From Chloropicon primus (Eukaryota; Chlorophyta; Chloropicophyceae; Chloropicales; Chloropicaceae): a stretch of DNA of 64,000 nt. The stretch covers positions 558,001 to 622,000 of the forward strand of contig CP060760.1 in NCBI GenBank assembly GCA_023205875.1, in the 5' to 3' direction. The notes under the pieces are model-generated. The model had not been told where the DNA came from and searched no databases. It worked only from the letters and a program-made list of their open reading frames with translations. A program made the position numbers and the translations under genes. Every line of letters begins with the position of its first letter. Position 1 is the first letter of the stretch. Shown here one piece after another: positions 37,735 through 46,724 of the stretch.

Positions 37735-39055
37735 CTACATTGGCAAGGCTTCCCCCTTGACTAGAATCGCCGAGCTCACTTGAATTCCATGAAGGAAACC
37801 CCGTTGGACGTTGCCGCAGTCGCTCTGGTAAAGGTTCCGCAGAGCCCCGTGGAGATCGAGGAGCCCGATGACGATGTATGAGAGCACAGACACACAGGCA
37901 AGCAGTCCCAAGTAGATCCCGGTGGAGCAGCCACTGCCGTACAAGCACACGAACGGCAGCGCACAGCGGTAGTGCTGGAAACAGACAAAAACCAAACCCA
38001 GGAGTCAGTCAGAGAAGGAACGATATAGGTGTCGCGCTCAAAGGACTCACCATCGCATACTCCGCGATGTCTATTGCGAGATCGAAGAGATAGATGAGAA
38101 AAACGATTCTGGCTGACCACTGGATGAGCTGCACATAACTGAAGGGGAGTTTCTGGCCGTTCGTACTTGAGATCATCGAGCAGCAAGCGGCTTGGCATCG
38201 GTTCAAGGCCAGAAGGAGCTCTGTGTACACTTCGGGAAGCATGCCGGAGAGGGCGCCACCGGGGCGAGAGAACTCCGTCTTCACCAGTGCCATGATCTCC
38301 CTGTAGACGCGAGTGACTCTGGTGTGCTTGTGAAGCGGCTGGAGAGCCGCCCACGTCGTCCAGGTCGCGACGCAGTCTTCTGTGACAAGAATTCTCCCAA
38401 GGTCCTCTCCTCGCTTCCCTTCAAGATACCGAATGGTCATCGTGGGACCCAACAGAAGCAAGGACCGGACGCTCAACCCGAACTGCTTCGCGTGCTTGTC
38501 CAGGCTTTGGTCATCGGGATCATAAGCGCTCGCGACCAAGTTGATGACGAGCTGTGTGTTCCTCATCGCGTCCCCGCGCCGCGAACGAGCTTGGATCCAG
38601 TGCGTTTGGACCACCATGAAAACGTAACGGCTGACCAGGAGGGAGAACAGAACCCCGAAAACGGACACGACCTGGTTTACGAAATAGTTCGCGGAAAGGT
38701 ACTCGCCCTGGCTGAAAGTCTCGTTCCGCGGCACACCTCTCGGTTGAGCGTCCCAGCCCGCGCTCGCATCGCCCAACAGCATGGGGCTGAGGATGAACAC
38801 GCCAGAGGCGTACACGCAGAAAAAGAGGGCTTGCAGGTGAATCCCAACGCGGCTGAACACGGTGCCTTTGAGCAGAGGCGTCCTCGCGGGAGCCACAATC
38901 GACCAATTGCCCAACACCTCCGGAGAATACGACTTCACTCGCGGTCCGTTGTACTCCCCGCCGTAAGCGAGCTCCACCCCAAGCCTCGCCGCGAGCCTCG
39001 TCGCGAGGTCTCTCATCGGACTCGGGCGCTTGGATGGCGACCTCGGTCCTGCCAT
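37735..39055 (-). CDS. Bestrophin-like membrane protein
   Basis: Exon 1 is 38051-39055 and exon 2 is 37735-37974, with a 76-bp GTGAGT...TTCCAG intron. The product is 414 aa. Four hydrophobic segments are visible (ALFFCVYASGVFILSPML, VVSVFGVLFSLLVSRYVFMV, IVFLIYLFDLAIDIAEYAM, and GIYLGLLACVSVLSYIVIGL). A soluble helical part lies between the second and third. The LPFSYVQLIQW segment and the IGLLDLHGALRNLYQSDCGN tail resemble bestrophin 'PYVQLV' and 'FGxD' regions, so a chloride/bicarbonate channel role is possible but weakly supported. The ATG at 39055 is used because the longer frame has only a GTG. It converges on KEA with a 33-bp gap. Confidence 0.65.
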
Positions 39056-39229
39056 CACCTGACCCTCCCCTCCCCCCTCGGCCGCCTGCTGCTTGTCAAG
39101 CCGTTTCAAGCCAAAGCAGCAGGAGCAGAATTTGGAGAGGATGGAGAGGATGGATGGAGAGGATGGATGGAGGCAATCCAGGAAGGAGGAGCAGTGCACT
39201 ACGAGTAGGGGAAAGGGGTGAGATTGTAT

Positions 39230-39980
39230 TTATTCTTGGTCTTGGGGGTATGTTACTCCAAGCATTTTCCTGATCTCGTCCACGATATCGTGGGACTTCA
39301 ACGTTTCCTGCAAGCTCCAGAAGTTGGACTCGAGCTTCCCGCCGCGCAGGCACTCCTCTACATGTCGGCACTCGTTCACGAAGCCCTCGCTGTTTCCAAA
39401 GTTCATTGGAACGGGGAAATTCTTTTCGATGGGAAACTCGAAGACATCGGCCTCGCCGGCCTCGTCTCGCCTGACTTCGACCCTCTCCGGCGTGTGCGAG
39501 CTCCAGCACCCCCTCACGCGAATGCTGCCTTTCGTGCAGTTTATGTGCAGCTCCTTCTGGGTCTCGGACCTGGAGGAGTAGGATGCGGACCCCACGCCCT
39601 CCTTGCCAAACCTCAGGGTGATGACTCCCGTCATGTCAGCCCCCGACTCGTGCAGGCTTGCGCAGGCGTTGACGCTCTTCAGCTCCTGGTCGCCAAACGC
39701 GAGGAGCAACCATGCCAGTGGATACACTCCCAAGTCGAGCAAGCCCCCCCCGCCCATCTCGAGCTCGTAAAGCCTCTTCACCTCGAAAGGAATGCTGAAG
39801 CCAAGGTCTGCCGTGCAAGTGATGACTTCCCCGAGCTCCCCCGTCTCGAGGAGGGAAGCAATCTTCCTCGTCGCTGGGAAGCACCTCGTCCACATTCCCT
39901 CCATGAGAAACAGGTTCTTCTCCTTCGCGAGGGCCACCATCTTCCGCACCTCTGAGGGGAGAGAGAGAGACAGACAGACA

Positions 39981-40065
<85 letters not shown>

Positions 40066-40444
40066 GGCGTTAGCGAGGCACGTGAGCGTCAACGATATCC
40101 TCGACGGAAGAACCCATCATCTCTGATTCCTGCTTACCTCTTCCATTCATGCCGATAGGCTTCTCGCAAAGCACGTGCTTTCCCTTGTCCAGCGCCTTCA
40201 TCACAAGCTCGCAGTGCGTCGTGTGAATCGTGCCGATGTACACCACATCGACCTCTCCGTCCTCGAGGAGGCCGTCATACCCCCCATAGTGCTTTGGAAT
40301 CCCAAACGTTTCGGCAAAACGTTTTGAACTCGTTTCGCTCCTCGCCGCACAAGCCACGACGTTGGACTTGTTGAACGTCAGGGCGTTCGTGAAGTCGTGG
40401 GAGATCTTCCCGCACCCCGCGATGCCCCACCTGACGTCCTTCAT
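39230..40444 (-). CDS. Gfo/Idh/MocA oxidoreductase, dihydrodiol-dehydrogenase-like
   Basis: Exon 1 is 40138-40444 and exon 2 is 39230-39951; the 186-bp intron is largely a CA microsatellite. The product is 342 aa. The NAD(P)-binding motif is WGIAGCGKISHDF; the conserved EKP motif is CEKPIGMN; EGMWTRCFPA and GGGLLDLGVYPLAW are typical of DHDH and related dehydrogenases. The substrate is unknown; relatives oxidise trans-dihydrodiols, xylose or other pyranoses. No targeting signal is evident. An (AG)n run precedes the ATG. Confidence 0.88.
39982..40050. repeat. (CA)n microsatellite inside an intron
   Basis: About 34 CA units form the centre of the intron of the oxidoreductase gene, flanked by GACA and GA runs. 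Confidence 0.95.
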
Positions 40445-40633
40445 CGTGCGCACCTCTCCCTCCCTCTCTCTCTCTCTCTCTCTCCCTCTCTCTCTCTCTG
40501 TCACGGTCACGGAGGATTGAAGCCAAGGTCACGGCTATTGAAGGGAGTGAGAGGAGGATAGGATGAGATGGATTACAATGAATGGTGGAGTCCGTCGTAC
40601 CCGTAAGTCGTCAGCTTGGTCGGCTGCTCCTTG

Positions 40634-41368
40634 TCACAGCTCGAGCTTCTTCCTGGAAACGAGGACGCCGTCATTGTCGGCGTACACATATTCGCCAGGT
40701 CTGAAGGTGACCCCGGCGAAGGAGACGTCGACGTCCCTGAGCCCCGGATCCCTCTTGCTGCTCTTGAGAGGGTGCGTTCCTATGGCCTTCACCCCTATGT
40801 CCATCCTTCCAATGTCCTCGCTGTCCCTGCAGCAGCCGTTGATGATGATGCCTTCCCAGCCGTTCTTCGCGCCCATCTCAGCAAGCATGTCGCCCAGAAC
40901 CGCGCACCTCGTGCTCGCCCCGGCGTCCACCACCAGCACCCTCCCCTTGCCCTCCTCCTCCAGGGCCTTCCTCACCAATGGGTTGTTCTCGAAGCACTTG
41001 ACTGTGGAGATTGGACCAAAGAACCGCCTCTTGGAACCGTAATCTCGAAAGTAATTCACGCTTGCCGCCTCGACTGCACGCGGCACGATCGCGTCCACCG
41101 GATCCGGCATGTGCACGTCGCAGAGGTCCGCCGTCCCCATCCTCTCCGCATCCGGCGGAGGCGTCAACGGAGCCTTGTACGTCGTCCCCATCATCCTCGC
41201 CCTCCCTCCGATGGTGGTCGCGGAGGATGACTTTCCCCCCTCCTGAAACAGAACGGCGACAGGGACAGGAGACGCAGGAGGAAAGCCGAGGACGCCGGAC
41301 GCCCTGATCAAGCCGACCCATCTCCCCCCCGCCGCACCCCTCACCATCAGACCACTCAGCCCAGACAT
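40634..41368 (-). CDS. RraA-like protein (HMG/oxaloacetate aldolase family)
   Basis: A single exon of 244 aa. The first ~75 residues are a hydrophobic/basic extension that could target an organelle. The RraA fold begins at [12 protein letters not shown], continues with [35 protein letters not shown] and the terminal [17 protein letters not shown]. The G-G/D-x-x-x-A-LG-D pattern and 'NGCCRD' Arg-Asp pair are those of metal-dependent 4-hydroxy-4-methyl-2-oxoglutarate aldolase/oxaloacetate decarboxylase. In plants these proteins have also been called RNase E inhibitors, but the aldolase activity is better supported for the fold. Confidence 0.88.
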   Translation of the reverse strand: MSGLSGLMVRGAAGGRWVGLIRASGVLGFPPASPVPVAVLFQEGGKSSSATTIGGRARMMGTTYKAPLTPPPDAERMGTADLCDVHMPDPVDAIVPRAVEAASVNYFRDYGSKRRFFGPISTVKCFENNPLVRKALEEEGKGRVLVVDAGASTRCAVLGDMLAEMGAKNGWEGIIINGCCRDSEDIGRMDIGVKAIGTHPLKSSKRDPGLRDVDVSFAGVTFRPGEYVYADNDGVLVSRKKLEL

Positions 41369-41385
41369 CAAAACGTTCTCTCGCT

Positions 41386-41397
41386 CCCGCCAAAAAA
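41386..41397. promoter_or_regulatory. E2F-like site between RraA-like and GST genes
   Basis: CCCGCCAAAAAA in a 58-bp divergent promoter. A second GGCGGGA lies at about 41410. Confidence 0.4.
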
Positions 41398-41426
41398 AGT
41401 GCTGCTGGTGGCGGGAAGGGAGAGAG

Positions 41427-42089
41427 ATGGCGGCGAGGGGCGAGGCATCGAGGGTGAAGCTCTTTTATTTTGACATTCGCGGGAAGGGTGCGCCGATAAG
41501 GTGGCTCGCGGCTCAGACGGGCATAGAGTTCGAGGATGTGAGGGTGAAACGGGAGGAGTTTCATGCCATGAGGGACAAGGGTCTGACCCCGTTCGGGCAG
41601 CTTCCGGTCGCCGAGTTCTACGACAAGGACAACAACCTGCTCTGCAGGATCGCCCAAATGAGGGCGATTCTCAGGTACATGGCTCGCTCTAGCGGGAACA
41701 AGGGGTACTCTTCTGACCTCGCGCAGGCTGCGGTGATCGATTCCTTCCTCGATTTCGAGGAGGACGTCTTCAACGCGATGCGTTCGTCCATCTTTCCCGC
41801 GCGAATTGGACTCCCAGAGTACGCGAGCGACGAGGCGAAGGAAGCCATGAGGCGGAAGGTTGCAGAGGAGGTGTTGACCCCCAAGCTGGCGTACCTCATT
41901 CAGGCGCTGGAAAACTCAAAGTCCGGCTGGATCGCGGGGGGAGACCTCTCGATAGCCGACCTCGCTTTGGGCTCCTCCCTCATGTGGCTGAACGGCGGGG
42001 TGGTGGACGGAGTGCCTGCGGGATACTTGGATGGCAAGTCACCCCTTCTCAAGGAGTATATTGCCAGGTTCGCCGCCGAGTTCTCCTAA
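41427..42089 (+). CDS. Glutathione S-transferase, sigma/mu-like
   Basis: A single exon of 220 aa. The thioredoxin-fold N-domain starts [20 protein letters not shown], with the catalytic Tyr in LFYFD and the cis-Pro in GQLPVAEF. The helical C-domain has FLDFEEDVF and the N-capping box DLSIADLAL. The usual Ser-rich glutathione contact 'ESxAI' is replaced by CRIAQMRAI. It conjugates glutathione to electrophiles; no targeting signal is present. Confidence 0.9.
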   Translation: MAARGEASRVKLFYFDIRGKGAPIRWLAAQTGIEFEDVRVKREEFHAMRDKGLTPFGQLPVAEFYDKDNNLLCRIAQMRAILRYMARSSGNKGYSSDLAQAAVIDSFLDFEEDVFNAMRSSIFPARIGLPEYASDEAKEAMRRKVAEEVLTPKLAYLIQALENSKSGWIAGGDLSIADLALGSSLMWLNGGVVDGVPAGYLDGKSPLLKEYIARFAAEFS

Positions 42090-42210
42090 CTCGTATTTTT
42101 TCATAAACAATTTGTGTTTAACAACTGTGTTTGCACACACATACACACACACACACACACAACAAAACAACAAACAACAACTGGACAACGTGGAGGCTTT
42201 GTCCATCTCT

Positions 42211-43611
42211 TCACCCCGACGACGACGTCGCTCGAAGGACGGCCTCGACGATGAGGTCCGAGGCCCTCTCGATCTCCTCTTCCGTTGTCAGCCTCCCCGT
42301 GCTGAGTCTCAGAGTGCCGCGCGCGTGGGCATCGTCCAAACCAATCGCCTTCAAGACCCCAGAGACGTGAAACCCGCCGCTGTGGCAGGCGGCGCCCGCC
42401 GAGGCCGCCACGGACTCGGAGAGATCCGCGAGGATCTCCTGCGCTTGCACCGCTGGAATCGAGATGCTCAAGGTGTTCGGCAGGGAGTTGGCCTCCTCCG
42501 CGGGGCCGTTAATTCTGTAATCAATGCCGTGGCTTCCCAGCGCTTCCACGAGCCGGCCTCGGAGCAAGTTTCGCGTCTTGAGCATGTTCCTCCTTATTTC
42601 CTTTCCTTCCAGCAAGGCGATCTCGCTCGCTTTCCCGATCCCGGAGATCAGGAGGACGTTCTCCGTGCCTGGCCTCATGCCATTCTCCTGCCCCCCGCCG
42701 TGCAGAAGAGAAGGAAATTCCCTGCTGTCCAGCGAGCAATACAGGGCCGCAACCCCCTTCGATGCACCGAACTTGTGGCCAACGACCGTGCACAAGTCGA
42801 CGCCAAGGGCCTCCACATCGACGTCGACCTTGCCCACGGACTGGGCGCCGTCAGTGTGCATCAAGGCACCGTGCGCGTGAGCAATTTTCGCGATCTCTGC
42901 GATCGGCTGGAGGCTCCCGATCTCGTTGTTGGAATGCATCACCGTGCACAGCACCGTCTCCCCCGTCCTGAAAGCCGCCTCCACCGCCTCCACGCTCAAA
43001 ACCCCGCTCTTCGTATCCACGGCCACTTCGGTGTAGTCGCACAGTCCTTCTCGCTTGTACTTGGCCAGCGCCTCCGCCACGGCCGGGTGCTCGATGTTGG
43101 ATGTCACCACATGAGGGAGGAAGTCGGAGCGCTTCGGCCTCTTCTGAGACCCGTACTCCAAAGCTCCTCGTATGGCCCAGTTGTTGGACTCCGTGCCAGA
43201 GCCCGTGAAGTACACCTGCAGGAGGAAAAAGGAAGAGGAGGGCAAAGATGGCGTCAGAGAACGGGCAATACCCCGAGAGCAACGAGAGAGGGCCTTCCTT
43301 ACCTGGGACGCTTTTGCGCCCAGCAAGTTCGCCACGCGCTCCCGAGCCAGGTCCAACGCTTGCTTCGGCACTCTCCCATAGGCGTGCGAGGAGGAAGGAT
43401 TCCCAAAGTGATCAAACAGGAACGGCTGCATCTCCTCCGCAACCTCCCTGTATATCGGACTCGTGCCGTTGTTGTCCAAATAAATACACCGCCGGGACGA
43501 CGCAACTTCTTTCGCCATCGTCGCCCTCAGCTGAATCCCCCGAGGGGCCAAAACACCTTGTCCTCCTTGTTGTCCTCCACGATGCCTCTCCGCGATTCCA
43601 CCAACCTTCAT
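42211..43611 (-). CDS. Selenocysteine lyase / cysteine desulfurase family
   Basis: Exon 1 is 43303-43611 and exon 2 is 42211-43215, with an 87-bp in-frame intron. The product is 437 aa. PLP-fold blocks are YLDNNGTSPIYREV, HFGNPSSSHAYGR, YFTGSGTESNNWAIRG, the PLP lysine in CTVVGHKFGASKG, and GMRPGTENVLLISG. The catalytic cysteine sits in AASAGAACHSGG, which matches selenocysteine lyase (GAACHS) better than NFS1 (GSACTS). It would remove Se or S as persulfide/selenide. The N-terminal 31 residues may be a targeting peptide; an internal ATG (MAKEVASSRRC) is an alternative start. Confidence 0.85.
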   Translation of the reverse strand: MKVGGIAERHRGGQQGGQGVLAPRGIQLRATMAKEVASSRRCIYLDNNGTSPIYREVAEEMQPFLFDHFGNPSSSHAYGRVPKQALDLARERVANLLGAKASQVRKALSRCSRGIARSLTPSLPSSSFFLLQVYFTGSGTESNNWAIRGALEYGSQKRPKRSDFLPHVVTSNIEHPAVAEALAKYKREGLCDYTEVAVDTKSGVLSVEAVEAAFRTGETVLCTVMHSNNEIGSLQPIAEIAKIAHAHGALMHTDGAQSVGKVDVDVEALGVDLCTVVGHKFGASKGVAALYCSLDSREFPSLLHGGGQENGMRPGTENVLLISGIGKASEIALLEGKEIRRNMLKTRNLLRGRLVEALGSHGIDYRINGPAEEANSLPNTLSISIPAVQAQEILADLSESVAASAGAACHSGGFHVSGVLKAIGLDDAHARGTLRLSTGRLTTEEEIERASDLIVEAVLRATSSSG

Positions 43612-43623
43612 TCCCTTGCGAGA

Positions 43624-43648
43624 GGGTCAATCGAAAGCTCGAGAGAAA
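43624..43648 (-). promoter_or_regulatory. Promoter module of the SCLY-type gene
   Basis: Minus strand: TTCTCTCGAGCTTTCGATTG, then ACCCTCT. It lies only 13-37 bp before the ATG, the closest copy in the window. Confidence 0.55.
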
Positions 43649-43977
43649 ACAAACAAACAAAAAATAAATAAGAATGCTTTCGATCACCAGCACCTCCCCT
43701 GTCCTCGCTCTCGTCCTCGTCCTCGTCGCCGCGTTCCGTTCCGTTCCTCTCTCTCGTCCTCGCCCTCTGTCGCTCTCTCGTCCTTCTCTGGTTCCCGCGC
43801 AAAACAGAAACAGTGTTGGAGGTTTTCCCCTGTTGGTGGGATTCCAGTGTATACCAGTTTGGTCACACCCAAAGGACAACCCACTAAGCGTTTTTTTCGT
43901 GTTCTCACTTGCTGGACAAGGCAAATCTATAGTTACGAGGAGTTACGAGGAGGGCAGCGAGTGAAACCCTACCGGTC

Positions 43978-45941
43978 ATGGCGCGATCAGGGAAGCGCCG
44001 TAAGAAAAAGGAGAAGCAGGGGAGTGGCTCGACGAGTTCCACAAGGAGGTCGCACTCTGGCGAGAGTCATGCTCAGGGCGCTTCGAAGTCGGGGCAGGAG
44101 TCTCCGACGACGGAGCGGCCGTTACTTCCGTTCTGGAATCAGGGCTTGCAGTTGCTCTACGCGTTGTGCCTGCTTCCTACCGCGGACGACCCCGCCTCTG
44201 CGGGTGAGGGTTCGAGCTCGTCAGGCAAGCCTCGCAAGAAGCCTCGCAAGAAGGGCAAGAAGAAGAACAAGAAGAAGGGTAAGAAGAAGAAGAACAAGAG
44301 GGGGAAGAAAGCAGGGAAGCAGCCGGGTGGCTTGGCGGACGACAGCGTGAAGAAGACCTGGTTCTCATCGATCAAGAGAGAACTTGAAGAGGTAAAGTGT
44401 CCGAAGACGGGATGGAGGTCGTGCTTGAACCTTCCAGAAGATTCTGTGGTATCCGTGGAGACATTGCAGCCGCCCGCCAAAAGGAAGAGGGGGCAGAAGC
44501 TGAAGACCTCCAAGCTATTGTCGGAGCGAACGGTGATACGGACGAGGAAGCTTAGGATGCGCTTGAACCCTGAGCAGGCGAGAACACTTTGCAACTGGAT
44601 GGGAGCTGCGCGTTTCACATACAACAAGTGTTTGGAGGCGGTCAAGAAGGAGGGTTTTCCGCTGGTTTGGACCGTCCTGCTGGACAGATTTGTGACGGCC
44701 AAACCGCGACGCCCTGAGGTCTTTGAGGGCCTGGAGAAAGAGCTGAAAGAAATCCAATGCTCTCCACGGCCATGGACAAAACAGGAGGCAGAGCTTTTCG
44801 CATCCAAGTGGGCAAGGACCGGGACTACGTTAGCGGGGCCTTTGTGAATCAGAAGCATCCTTGGCTGAAGGAAACCCCCTGTGCCATCAGACAAGCTGCC
44901 GTGCGAAGTCTCATCAAGGCATGGGATTCGAACACCGCGAAGCAGGAAGCGATGAAGGAGCGCGGCGAGAAGAAGGGGCACCGCTTCGTTCTCAAGTATC
45001 GTCAACGTCAGCAACCGAGCTCTTGGACTATTGAAATTGATGCAAGAGAGTTAAAGAACGTGGAGACGATCGAAAGGCCAAACACGAGGCACAAGGATGA
45101 TACGAAGCACAAGAAACGACGCAAGTGGACCAAGCTGGAGGTGTTCAAGAAGAAGATGGCCGGCGGGCCCCTGTACTTGACGGAGGAGATCCCCGGGGGC
45201 AAGATCGAGGGTGCCGTGAAGATCACAAGAAATCGCCTTGGGCAGTTCCACATGCACATTCCCATCGCGACGCCATGGGATCGCCTGCCACCCCTGAAGC
45301 CTGAGAACAAGCGGAAGGTTGTCGCCCTGGATCCGGGAGTCAGGACCTTTCAGACGTCGTACTCGCCGCAAGAAGGCGTCGGGGAGTATGCCAAGGGCGA
45401 GCGAGGCTTCGCGAGGCTGTTCAACCTCTGCTGGAGGATTGATGAGATCATTTCCGAGCGCAAAGACCCAAAGGTGAAGCTCCCTTACCTCGACCGCCGC
45501 GACTTGAAGAGACAGCAATACGCCTGCATGGAGAAAATTCGAGGTCTGACGAACGAGCTTCACAAAAAGGTAGCCAACGATCTATGCAGGAGGTTCGACA
45601 CAATCCTCCTCCCGGAGTTCAAGTCCCAAGACATGGTGAAGAAGAACAACAACGGGAGACGCCGAGTGATCAGGAAGAAGACGGCTCGCACGCTCTTGAC
45701 GTTGAGGCACTATGCGTTCAGAACGTTCTTGGCTTCCAAGGTGCTCTTGCACGGCAGTGAGCTGGCGATCGTGACGGAGGAGTACACCTCCAAGACCTGT
45801 GGCAGGTGCGGACACATCAAGGACAACCTGGGTGGAGCAGAGGTGTACAAGTGCCAGAAGTGTGGCTTCAAGTGCGGTCGGGATGTGAACGGGGCACGCA
45901 ACGTCCTTCTCAAGCACTTGCGTCAACCAAAAAGTGTGTAA
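43978..45941 (+). CDS. Fanzor: eukaryotic TnpB-like RNA-guided nuclease, frame split
   Basis: Two overlapping frames (43978-44847 and 44757-45941) encode successive parts of one TnpB/Fanzor protein. The first has a Lys-rich, NLS-like extension (KPRKKPRKKGKKKNKKKGKK) and the TnpB start RTRKLRMRLNPEQARTLCNW with ARFTYNKCLEAV. The second continues with HPWLKETPCAIRQAAVRSL, the RuvC-I motif VALDPGVRTFQT (D192 of that frame), RuvC-II LLPEFKSQDM (E287), a CGRC...CQKC zinc finger and RuvC-III GRDVNGARN (D376). The catalytic triad is complete. The frames shift within 44757-44847; a short intron, a real frameshift or a sequence error are all possible. No IS607-type recombinase lies nearby. Fanzors are guided by an omega-RNA that overlaps or follows the 3' end; such a structure is visible here. 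Confidence 0.85.
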
Positions 45942-46080
45942 CTCCTCAGGGTTGCACATACGTTTGTTAGTACGGGCTGCCGTGCGTGGGCGGAAGTATT
46001 CGTTCATGTACGGTGGAATGGTCGTGGTAGGGCCGAATTACCCTGCCGAGAAACTTACAAACTCGGTGAAACGACCTTTG
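45942..46080 (+). ncRNA. Predicted omega-RNA scaffold of the Fanzor locus
   Basis: This starts directly after the Fanzor stop. GTACGG (45970-45975) pairs with CCGTGC (45980-45985) in a tetraloop hairpin. Further on a three-way junction closes perfectly: outer stem GGTCGT (46020-46025) with ACGACC (46071-46076), an inner hairpin GGTAGGG (46026-46032) with CCCTGCC (46041-46047), and a second hairpin CGAG with CTCG (46047-46065). Its location and multi-branch form match TnpB/Fanzor guide RNAs. The guide segment would begin near 46077. Exact ends are not known. Confidence 0.5.
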
Positions 46081-46259
46081 CAGAAAACTAACAGGTAAGT
46101 TAGGGGCCGGTTCTCCTGTTTCTCTCCGTGTTTCTCTCTTTCAGTGGAAAGGAGAACTTGCCTTTGTGCTTCCAGTATTGACTGTGATTTCCCTACCGTC
46201 CTTTCGTGACTTTTCTGTGTGCTGTTTTTGATCTGATGTCTGAACACCATAACAAACAG

Positions 46260-46465
46260 TAACGGGCGCCGACGCCGTTGAGTACTACTACCACTTGTAC
46301 GACTCCGACCTGATGCACCTCGCCGCTTTCCAGGGCAGCAAGCAGGTGCTGCAGTGGCTGCGAAGCCAGGACCCGCCTTGCCCTTGGATCCCAAACAGGT
46401 GCAGAATTGTGGCGAAGCACCGCAATCACCAGCGCGTCATCGAATGGATCAATGCCAATTCTTAA
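46260..46465 (+). pseudogene. Headless 3' fragment of an ankyrin-repeat gene
   Basis: A reading frame after a good acceptor (ACAAACAG at 46252-46259) encodes about 68 residues ending at a TAA. It contains MHLAAFQGSKQVLQWLRSQ, CPWIPNRCRIVAKHRNHQR and VIEWINANS. This is the C-terminal ankyrin unit of the CPW family also present at 23835. No matching upstream exon is visible. The nearest donor is GTAAGT at 46095, which lies 18 bp after the Fanzor omega-RNA fold and would define a 165-bp intron, but the sequence before it has no long open frame. It is probably a remnant truncated by the Fanzor insertion. Confidence 0.65.
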
Positions 46466-46685
46466 CCAAGAACAATCTCTTCCTGTCATCGACCTTCGCT
46501 TTCCTTCCTGGTTCCTCCTCTCCTCCTCTCTTTGTTTCTTTCTCTTCATTTTCTCCCTTCCGCTGAACCATCATAACGGCCCGAGGCCACGAGGGCGAAC
46601 ACAAGAGGGAGGAGAACGAGAGAAACGAAGAGGACGGGAGCGCGCGGAGGAGGAAAAGAGAGAGAAGGAGGACCGAACAGGCGAA

Positions 46686-46720
46686 ACGTTCGTCTCTTGC
46701 TCTTTCGAAAGAGCCGTCGC
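46686..46720 (+). promoter_or_regulatory. Promoter module variant of the CotH gene
   Basis: ACGTTCGTCTCTTGCTCTTT followed by CGAAAGAGCCGTCGC, ending a few bases before the ATG at 46725. The tail matches the variants at 28754, 28929 and 31740. Confidence 0.55.
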
Positions 46721-46724
46721 AACC

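Noticed and set aside
39982-40050. Regular repeat considered as a CRISPR array or minisatellite gene
   Set aside because: It is a plain CA dinucleotide microsatellite inside an intron with no spacers.
43930-43950. Direct repeat of AGTTACGAGG before the Fanzor start, considered as the left element end or target duplication
   Set aside because: No matching copy is visible at the right side, so it cannot be called an element end.
44800-44850. A 26-nt GT...AG segment that would reconcile the two Fanzor frames as an intron
   Set aside because: All other introns in the window are 66 bp or longer, so such a tiny intron is unlikely without cDNA; the frame shift is left unexplained.
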